DNA of 13,331 nucleotides, taken from NCBI GenBank assembly GCA_007123985.1, contig SLGA01000233.1:1-13331 (forward strand), read 5' to 3'. Below are positions 8,006-13,331 of this stretch, piece by piece. The translations under genes and the position numbers were made by a program. Source of the stretch: Balneolaceae bacterium (GTDB lineage: Bacteria > Bacteroidota > Rhodothermia > Balneolales > Balneolaceae). The notes beneath the pieces are model-generated. The model was not told the origin of the DNA. It worked only from the letters and a program-made list of their open reading frames with translations, and did no database searches. Within the stretch, counting starts at the first letter, position 1. Each line of letters begins with the position of its first letter.

Positions 8006-9199
8006 TTGCACTACACCACACCAAATAGCAAAGTAGGCGCCATATTCGAGACCACTCAGGATGAACTCGAGGTGCCAAAATATGGAAGCGATCAGATTCT
8101 GTTTGTCTCCATTATTATGCTGATGATATTTGGTATTCTGGCAGTGTTCTCATCCATTGCTTTTTTTGCACAAACACATGAAACCACTGCAGGAAAACTT
8201 GTTACAGGCCATGTTATTAAACTTGGAATCGCCTTTTTGGTGATGGTTTTCGTCTCAAAAATCAACTACAGTGTGCTGGCAAGATTCAGCCGTGTGGGCA
8301 TGCTGATCAGCTGGATACTGCTTGTAGCTGTAATCTTTTACGGTGATTTTCATTTCGGTGCACGCCGATCGCTTTCACTCGGTATCATTTCATTCCAGCC
8401 CTCATCACTTGCAGCGATTACTCTCATTATCCATGTAGCCGTTCTTCTGCATGAAAAACAAGAGTATATCAAGAGTTTCCAACGGTCATTTATGCCGATA
8501 ATGTTCTGGATTGTGGTTACCTGTGCGCTTATTGCAGTTGAAGATTTTAGCAGTGCAGCCGTTCTGATGGGTATCACCGTTCTTATGATGTTTGTGGGTC
8601 GAATCAGTGCTCCGCAACTTCTAGGCTTAGTGCTGATCGGCATTATTGGTGGTGCAGCTTTTATATCCTCCTCGGCCGAACGGCACAGCCGCATCACAAA
8701 CTATGTCACTCAAATAACCAATATCAACAATTCGCATTTTGAGTCGGGCAGTGGCTACCAGGCACAGCAGGCACATATTGCCATTGCCCAGGGGCAGCTC
8801 TTCGGTGTAGGGGTTGGTAAAAGCACACAACGCGATTTTCTGCCAGCTCCCTATAACGATTTTATTTTTGCCATCATCGCAGAAGAGTACGGCCTTGTAG
8901 GTTCGGCTGCTGTTATACTTGTTTTTACAATAATTATGATCCGCGGGATAGCCTCTGTGGCACGCCATGCACCCGATGTATTGGGTACACTGATGGCTCT
9001 TGGCGCCACACTAATGATAACCCTCTATGGATTTGTAAACGCTGCCGTAGCCACTGGTCTGTTTCCGGTTACCGGTCTGCCGATGCCATTTATTAGTTAT
9101 GGAGGTACGAGCATGCTTTTTGCAGGTCTTTTAATGGGCATCTTGCTCAATATTTCACGATTCAACCAGAATCAGAACGTAAGATTTTATAACGGATGA
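8006..9199 (+). CDS. ftsW: FtsW, SEDS-family septal peptidoglycan glycosyltransferase
   Basis: FtsW is a polytopic inner-membrane protein that polymerises lipid II at the septum with FtsI. The 397 residues contain about ten hydrophobic helices. The catalytic loop reads LPAPYNDFIFAIIAEEYG from 279, with Asp285 at the position of the essential SEDS aspartate. The C-terminal GLPMPFISYGGTS (357-369) is also intact. In contrast, the usual RW...QPxExxK region reads ARRSLSLGIISFQPSSLAAI (119-138), lacking the conserved Trp, Glu and Lys. The placement between murD and murG supports FtsW over RodA. The start is uncertain. TTG 8006 fills the gap after murD but has only a weak AGAG upstream. GTG 8072 would give a 375-residue protein starting MPKYGSDQ. 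The gene overlaps murG by 4 nt. Confidence 0.95.
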   Translation: MHYTTPNSKVGAIFETTQDELEVPKYGSDQILFVSIIMLMIFGILAVFSSIAFFAQTHETTAGKLVTGHVIKLGIAFLVMVFVSKINYSVLARFSRVGMLISWILLVAVIFYGDFHFGARRSLSLGIISFQPSSLAAITLIIHVAVLLHEKQEYIKSFQRSFMPIMFWIVVTCALIAVEDFSSAAVLMGITVLMMFVGRISAPQLLGLVLIGIIGGAAFISSSAERHSRITNYVTQITNINNSHFESGSGYQAQQAHIAIAQGQLFGVGVGKSTQRDFLPAPYNDFIFAIIAEEYGLVGSAAVILVFTIIMIRGIASVARHAPDVLGTLMALGATLMITLYGFVNAAVATGLFPVTGLPMPFISYGGTSMLFAGLLMGILLNISRFNQNQNVRFYNG

Positions 9200-10356
9200 T
9201 CGCAACCGTAGCAAAGGACATATCATCTACAGACACCCTCACCGCTGCCATGAGTCCCCCAAGGATTGTCATGGCGGCCGGTGGTACGGGTGGGCATGTA
9301 TATCCTGCCATCGCTATTGCAGATGCCCTTGTGAAGAAGTATCCGGAAGCAAAAGTGCTTTTTGTTGGAACCCGAGACAGGATGGAGTGGCAAACTGTAC
9401 CAAAATATGGATATGAGATAAAAAGCGTCTGGATAAGTGGATTTCACCGAAGGTTAACCTTTCAAAACCTCATTTTCCCACTTAAACTTATTGTTAGTGT
9501 TATTCAGAGCCTTTTCATTCTGCGATCATTCAAACCGGACATGGTAATTGCCTGCGGTGGCTTTGCATCCGGTCCGATTGGCTGGGTTGCCGTAAAACTT
9601 GGCATACCTTTAATTCTGCAAGAACAGAACAGCTTTCCCGGTGTTACAAACCGTATGCTTGCAAAACATGCAGAAAAAATATTTACAGCGTTTATTGATG
9701 CTGACAGATTTTTACCCAAAGAGAAAGTTCACCTAACCGGCAACCCGGTTCGAAATATCCTTAAAAAAACGGATCGGGATGCTGCTCTCCGCTTATACTC
9801 CTTTCACTCAGACAGACCGGTTCTGCTGGTGATGGGAGGCAGTGGCGGTGCGCTTGCACTTAACGAGGTGATGATCAAAGAAATTGAAGTACTTCACAAC
9901 AGCTTTGGATTACAAATTATCTGGCAATGCGGTGAGAAATATCTCAAAGGAATTGAAAGCCGGATAGATCTCTCAGTTTTTCCGAATTTGCGGCTCACAG
10001 CATTTATTGATGATATGTCTGCTGCGTATGGATGTTCAAATCTTGTGGTAACTCGCGCAGGTGCCGGTACATGCAGTGAACTGATGACTGTTGGCCTGCC
10101 GGCGGTATTGGTACCCTCACCAAATGTAGCAGGTAACCATCAGGAAAAAAATGCCCGGTCTCTTGTAGATGCCGGTGCTGCAATACTTCTTAAGGAAGAA
10201 AACATTGGAAAAGATTTCTCAGATACAATACAAGCATACATTAAGGATGAGGAGAAATTACAGGTCATGTCTGAAGCGATGTTATCGCTTGCAAGACCGG
10301 ATGCTGCAAATAGAATAGCCGATGAAATTTCAATTTATCTGAAGCAAAAGAAGTGA
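9196..10356 (+). CDS. murG: MurG, lipid II synthase (GlcNAc transferase)
   Basis: MurG is a peripheral membrane GT-B glycosyltransferase (family GT28) that transfers GlcNAc from UDP-GlcNAc to lipid I, giving lipid II. The 386 residues carry the first glycine-rich loop GGTGGHVYPA at 29-38, CGGFASGP, the QEQNSFPGVTNRMLA segment, the second glycine loop GGSGGALALNE, and the UDP-GlcNAc-binding RAGAGTCSEL segment followed by NHQEKNA. About 20 residues precede the usual N-terminus. The ATG at 9250 (MSPPRIVMAAGG) would give a conventional start, while ATG 9196 overlaps the ftsW stop as ATGA. I prefer 9196 because that pattern recurs in this operon. No clear Shine-Dalgarno decides between them. Confidence 0.97.
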   Translation: MIATVAKDISSTDTLTAAMSPPRIVMAAGGTGGHVYPAIAIADALVKKYPEAKVLFVGTRDRMEWQTVPKYGYEIKSVWISGFHRRLTFQNLIFPLKLIVSVIQSLFILRSFKPDMVIACGGFASGPIGWVAVKLGIPLILQEQNSFPGVTNRMLAKHAEKIFTAFIDADRFLPKEKVHLTGNPVRNILKKTDRDAALRLYSFHSDRPVLLVMGGSGGALALNEVMIKEIEVLHNSFGLQIIWQCGEKYLKGIESRIDLSVFPNLRLTAFIDDMSAAYGCSNLVVTRAGAGTCSELMTVGLPAVLVPSPNVAGNHQEKNARSLVDAGAAILLKEENIGKDFSDTIQAYIKDEEKLQVMSEAMLSLARPDAANRIADEISIYLKQKK

Positions 10357-11765
10357 TGAATAAACAGATACAAACACAACCTGTTTTTGGCCGTACCAAG
10401 CACATCCACATGGTGGGTATTGGCGGTATTGGTATGAGCGGAATGGCTGAAATACTTCTTCTTCGGGGTTATAGAGTCTCCGGGTCAGATAATAGTGTAT
10501 CAGAAACAACAAACAGGCTTAAGAAGCTTGGAGCCACAATTTATAAGGGACATTCCGCATCAAATATTGAAGGTGCAGATGTTGTAGTTTACACAAGTGC
10601 CGTGAAAGCTGAAGATAATGAAGAGACACGTGAAGCTATAGCTCGTCAAATTCCGGTGATAAAACGCTCTGAAATGCTTGCAGAGTTGATGCGGATGAAA
10701 TACGGAATTGGTATAGCAGGTACACACGGAAAAACCACAACAACCACAATGGCAGGGCATGTTGTGCAGGATGGAAGTTTTGACCCAACTATTATTGTGG
10801 GTGGCCGTGTTCACAGTTTTGACAAAACCAATGCAGTTGTAGGCAAGGGTGATATCATCATCGTGGAAGCTGATGAATACGACCGCACATTCCTGAGCCT
10901 CTCCCCTTCCATGGCAATCATCACAAATATTGAAGCCGAGCATCTTGACATCTACAAAGATCTTGATGATGTAAAAGATGCGTTTGTACAGTTTGCAAAT
11001 AAAGTGCCCTTTTACGGTGCCGTAATTGTATGCCTAGACGATCCTGAGGTTCGAAGTATTCTTCCCCGGATAAAACGCCGAACCATCAGTTACGGATACA
11101 ATCCTCAGGCACAGGTTCGGGCTACCAATATTTCCCAGGAATCCTTCAATAGTACATTTACAGTAATCTTTGAAAAAGAGGATCTGGGAGAAATTAAACT
11201 GATGGCTCCGGGTGATCACAACATAAAAAATGCACTTGCATCGGTTGCAGTAGGGATTGAACTGGGAATTCCTTTTAAAAAGATCAAATCCGGGCTTGAA
11301 CGCTTCTCAGGAGTATTCAGAAGATTTCAGCACAAACTCAATACTGAGGAGTTAATTGTTATTGATGATTACGCTCATCATCCCACAGAAGTACAGGCAA
11401 CTATCCAGGCAGCCCGAAAAGGCTGGCCAGCACGCAGAATTGTAGCCGTTTTTCAGCCCCACCTCTATTCACGTACAGAGCAAATGTATAAAGAATTTGG
11501 CCTCTCCTTTTTCGATGCTGAGGTGCTTGTGATTACAGATATTTATCCTTCGCGTGAAAAACCGATTGAGGGTGTAACCGGTGAATTGATTGCAGATACT
11601 GCAAAAAATTATGGCCATAAACATGTGATTTATGTAAAGGAAAAATCCGAATTACCTGAAAAACTGAAAGAAATTACAAAAGGCGGGGATATCGTGATAA
11701 CCATGGGTGCCGGTGATATTTATCGCTATGGTGAAAAATTTGTGGAATTAACACGCAATAATTAG
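10356..11765 (+). CDS. murC: MurC, UDP-MurNAc:L-alanine ligase
   Basis: MurC is the first Mur ligase of the pathway; it attaches L-Ala to UDP-MurNAc with ATP. From the ATG at 10356 the product has 469 residues. Motifs are GIGGIGMSG at 21-29 (UDP-binding loop), the P-loop GTHGKTT at 122-128 with the His typical of MurC, EADEYDRTFL at 171-180, HLDIY at 196-200, DDYAHHPTE at 337-345, FQPHLYSRT at 366-374 and GAGDIY at 451-456. This ATG overlaps the murG stop by 1 nt (TGATG, as at the ftsI/murE and murE/mraY junctions). A GTG one codon upstream at 10353 is an alternative. It ends with TAG, 8 nt before the ftsQ start. Confidence 0.98.
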   Translation: MNKQIQTQPVFGRTKHIHMVGIGGIGMSGMAEILLLRGYRVSGSDNSVSETTNRLKKLGATIYKGHSASNIEGADVVVYTSAVKAEDNEETREAIARQIPVIKRSEMLAELMRMKYGIGIAGTHGKTTTTTMAGHVVQDGSFDPTIIVGGRVHSFDKTNAVVGKGDIIIVEADEYDRTFLSLSPSMAIITNIEAEHLDIYKDLDDVKDAFVQFANKVPFYGAVIVCLDDPEVRSILPRIKRRTISYGYNPQAQVRATNISQESFNSTFTVIFEKEDLGEIKLMAPGDHNIKNALASVAVGIELGIPFKKIKSGLERFSGVFRRFQHKLNTEELIVIDDYAHHPTEVQATIQAARKGWPARRIVAVFQPHLYSRTEQMYKEFGLSFFDAEVLVITDIYPSREKPIEGVTGELIADTAKNYGHKHVIYVKEKSELPEKLKEITKGGDIVITMGAGDIYRYGEKFVELTRNN

Positions 11766-11773
11766 AAACAGAG

Positions 11774-12532
11774 TTGAAGAAGAAAAAATCAAATAAGAAC
11801 CCGAAGAATAACATGCAAAGATGGAGCTCTCTGTTCTGGCTGTTTCTATCCGTTGCACTGATTGGTGCAGGGGTGTATGCGGGTATCTATTTGGAAAAAA
11901 ATACTGTGATACAGGAAGTACGCTTTCAGGGAAATTCATTTACGGATGACTCTACTCTTGCTGCGGCTATAGAATCACCCGTGGGCATGCTTGCGGATAG
12001 TGTGCACTACGGTAGCCTTGCTGAAAGCCTGAAAGAAGTGCCTTATGTGAAAGATGTTTCCATGAATATGAACATTCGCGGAACACTTACTTTCACTGTG
12101 GAAGAACGGGACCCTATTGCCATGCTTATTGATGGTACCCGAAGAATCTATGTGGGAGAAGGCGGGGTAAAACTTCCAATTATTCAGGGAAATATTCAGA
12201 ATGTGCCGCTTCTATATGGGTTTTCTGTAAGCTCTGCCGGTGATACCCTTTCATCAGATAATTTCAGGCAGATTGAGGCATTTCTTACCGAAGCAAAAAC
12301 AAACAGGGTAGGTTGGATCACCATCAGTGAAGTAGCGTGGAGCGAACGTGAAGGTGTAATTGCACTGACCTATGAAAACGGCGTTAAATTGATTTTTGGC
12401 CGGGATAATTTTCGGGAGAAACTACAGAATTGGGAAGCTTTTTACACCAATGTTGTAGCCGGTAAAGGTATACATCAGTTCAACAGTGTGGACTTACGCT
12501 TCGAAGGCCAGGTGGTAACTCAACAAATTTAA
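11774..12532 (+). CDS. ftsQ: FtsQ/DivIB-like cell division protein with POTRA domain
   Basis: This 252-residue bitopic protein has a Lys-rich cytoplasmic start, one membrane helix (about 17-39) and a periplasmic POTRA-like domain. The domain begins at about residue 44 (IQEVRFQGNSFTDDSTLAAAI) and continues through LKEVPYVKDVSMNMNIRGTLTFTVEERDPIA. This is followed by the FtsQ beta domain, including an IYVGEGGVKLPI strand pair at 125-136. FtsQ binds FtsL and its partner at the divisome and restrains or activates FtsW-FtsI. Overall identity in this family is low, but the POTRA pattern and the murC-ftsQ-ftsA order make the call firm. The start is uncertain: TTG 11774 keeps the basic tail and lies 8 nt after murC, while ATG 11813 (Met14) would shorten it. 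Neither has a strong ribosome binding site. Confidence 0.92.
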   Translation: MKKKKSNKNPKNNMQRWSSLFWLFLSVALIGAGVYAGIYLEKNTVIQEVRFQGNSFTDDSTLAAAIESPVGMLADSVHYGSLAESLKEVPYVKDVSMNMNIRGTLTFTVEERDPIAMLIDGTRRIYVGEGGVKLPIIQGNIQNVPLLYGFSVSSAGDTLSSDNFRQIEAFLTEAKTNRVGWITISEVAWSEREGVIALTYENGVKLIFGRDNFREKLQNWEAFYTNVVAGKGIHQFNSVDLRFEGQVVTQQI

Positions 12533-12541
12533 AACTCTACA

Positions 12542-12559
12542 TTTAGCAATCAAAAACAG
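12542..12559 (+). repeat. 18-bp direct repeat, copy 2, in the ftsQ-ftsA intergenic region
   Basis: TTTAGCAATCAAAAACAG is identical to the copy at 11-28 before mraZ and has the same orientation. It lies 11 nt before the ftsA ATG, inside the 38-nt gap 12533-12570. In this copy a ribosome binding site (AGGAAG) follows directly; in copy 1 no clear one does. Its role is unknown. Confidence 0.6.
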
Positions 12560-12560
12560 C

Positions 12561-12566
12561 AGGAAG
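12561..12566 (+). promoter_or_regulatory. Shine-Dalgarno of ftsA
   Basis: AGGAAG lies 4 nt before the ATG at 12571. The spacing is a little short but it is the only candidate, and it supports this ATG as the ftsA start. Confidence 0.55.
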
Positions 12567-12570
12567 ATTT

Positions 12571-13331
12571 ATGGAACATGAAAATGAACGCATCGTCGTA
12601 GGACTTGATATCGGAACCACAAAAGTTTGTGCAGTGGTGGCATCTATCAATCAGCAAGATCGCATTCATATTCTTGGAGTGGGCAGGGCACCAAGTGAAG
12701 GCTTAAACCGCGGTGTGGTTGTAAACATCGATAAAACAGTCAATGCCATTAAAACGGCTATTCAACAAGCTGAACTGGCCTCCGGAATTGAAGTTAATTC
12801 GGTAAATGTAGGTATTGCGGGTGACCATATCCGAAGTATTCGAAGTAAAGGTGTCATCACCATCAACAATAAGGAGAAAGAAATTACAGTGCAGGATGTG
12901 GAGCGCATCCTGAAAGATTGCCAGCAGATTATGCTCCCGCCTGATCAGCAGATAATTCACGTGATACCACAGGAGTTTGTGGTTGACGGCCAGGATGGTA
13001 TTAGCGACCCGGTTGGAATGAGCGGTATGCGAATGGAAGCTGAAGTTCACATTATTACCGGGTTGGTTTCTGCTGCAAAAAATCTTTACCGGTGTGTGGA
13101 ACGGGCAGGCTACCAGGTAGCTGATATTATCCTCGAACCCCTTGCATCGAGCTATGCCGTGCTGGATGATGAAGAGAAAGAAGCCGGTGTAATTCTGGTG
13201 GATATTGGCGGTGGCACTACCGATCTGGCTGTTTTTCAGGATAACACAATCCGGCACATTGCGGTAATTGCTGTTGCCGGGAAAAAAGTAACCGATGATA
13301 TCAAAGTTGGACTAAGTGTTCTTGATGATCA
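12571..13331 (+). CDS. ftsA: FtsA, actin-like divisome protein (5' part, cut by the window end)
   Basis: FtsA is an actin-fold ATPase that tethers FtsZ to the membrane and recruits later division proteins. The first 253 codons are present and open to the end of the window. The phosphate-1 motif GLDIGTTKV is at 11-19 and the phosphate-2 motif VDIGGGTTDLAVF at 210-222. Between them lies the FtsA-specific 1C subdomain region, with IAGDHIRSIRSKGVI from about 89 and the EVHIITG strand. After phosphate 2 the sequence reads IRHIAVIAVAGKKVTDDI, where most relatives have a P-x-GG turn before the T-x-DI helix. The membrane-targeting C-terminal helix lies beyond the window. ftsZ would be expected next, from the usual gene order. 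The gap to ftsQ is the largest in the cluster and holds the second copy of an 18-bp repeat. Confidence 0.96.
   Translation, partial: MEHENERIVVGLDIGTTKVCAVVASINQQDRIHILGVGRAPSEGLNRGVVVNIDKTVNAIKTAIQQAELASGIEVNSVNVGIAGDHIRSIRSKGVITINNKEKEITVQDVERILKDCQQIMLPPDQQIIHVIPQEFVVDGQDGISDPVGMSGMRMEAEVHIITGLVSAAKNLYRCVERAGYQVADIILEPLASSYAVLDDEEKEAGVILVDIGGGTTDLAVFQDNTIRHIAVIAVAGKKVTDDIKVGLSVLDD

Noticed and set aside
11766..11773. AAACAGAG just before the ftsQ TTG, also found at 23-30 before mraZ
   Set aside because: It is an 8-mer match only, expected by chance in a window of this size, and does not extend to the rest of the 18-bp repeat.
12538..12545. TACATTTA as a possible Bacteroidota-type -7 box (TAnnTTTG) before ftsA
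   Set aside because: It has one mismatch at the conserved G, no partner -33 element is visible at the right distance, and no equivalent precedes the other copy of the 18-bp repeat.
12703..13257. A 184-codon open frame on the minus strand opposite ftsA
   Set aside because: It lies wholly within the well-supported ftsA reading frame, has no recognisable domain and has a composition typical of an antisense shadow.

Overview
This window is a canonical division and cell-wall (dcw) cluster. Eleven complete genes and one truncated gene all lie on the + strand: mraZ, rsmH, an ftsL-like gene, ftsI (class B PBP with PASTA domains), murE, mraY, murD, ftsW, murG, murC, ftsQ and the first 253 codons of ftsA. 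I see no mobile element, RNA gene, CRISPR array or pseudogene, and no minus-strand gene that stands up to scrutiny.

The organism looks like a member of the Bacteroidota/Balneolota/Rhodothermota side of the FCB group, and a Balneolota-like marine bacterium is my best guess (inference). Three things point there. The gene order runs murE-mraY-murD-ftsW-murG-murC-ftsQ-ftsA with no murF or ddl in between. The RsmH C-terminus has the NFEG...EKDFYGNP style of that group. The FtsW catalytic loop is of the LPxPYxDFI type. MurE carries the DNPR motif, so the peptidoglycan should be of the meso-diaminopimelate type, as in a Gram-negative diderm.

Layout: bases 1-36 are the leader of mraZ. From mraZ to murD (37-7982) every junction overlaps by 1, 4 or 11 nt, which suggests strong translational coupling. 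There is a 23-nt gap before ftsW, then overlaps at ftsW/murG and murG/murC, then gaps of 8 nt before ftsQ and 38 nt before ftsA. No non-coding stretch exceeds about 40 nt, and I see no internal terminator or convincing promoter.

The products form one pathway. MurC, MurD and MurE build the UDP-MurNAc-peptide (MurF must be encoded elsewhere). MraY and MurG make lipid I and lipid II. FtsW with FtsI polymerises and cross-links septal peptidoglycan. FtsQ and the FtsL-like protein form the regulatory membrane subcomplex, and FtsA anchors FtsZ, whose gene would be expected just past the window end. MraZ and RsmH are the conserved regulator and the 16S rRNA methyltransferase at the head of such operons.

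I did not find a new system. The observations most worth checking are an exact 18-bp direct repeat lying just upstream of both mraZ and ftsA, and an FtsW whose usually conserved RW...QPxExxK segment has lost its Trp, Glu and Lys while the catalytic Asp loop is intact.
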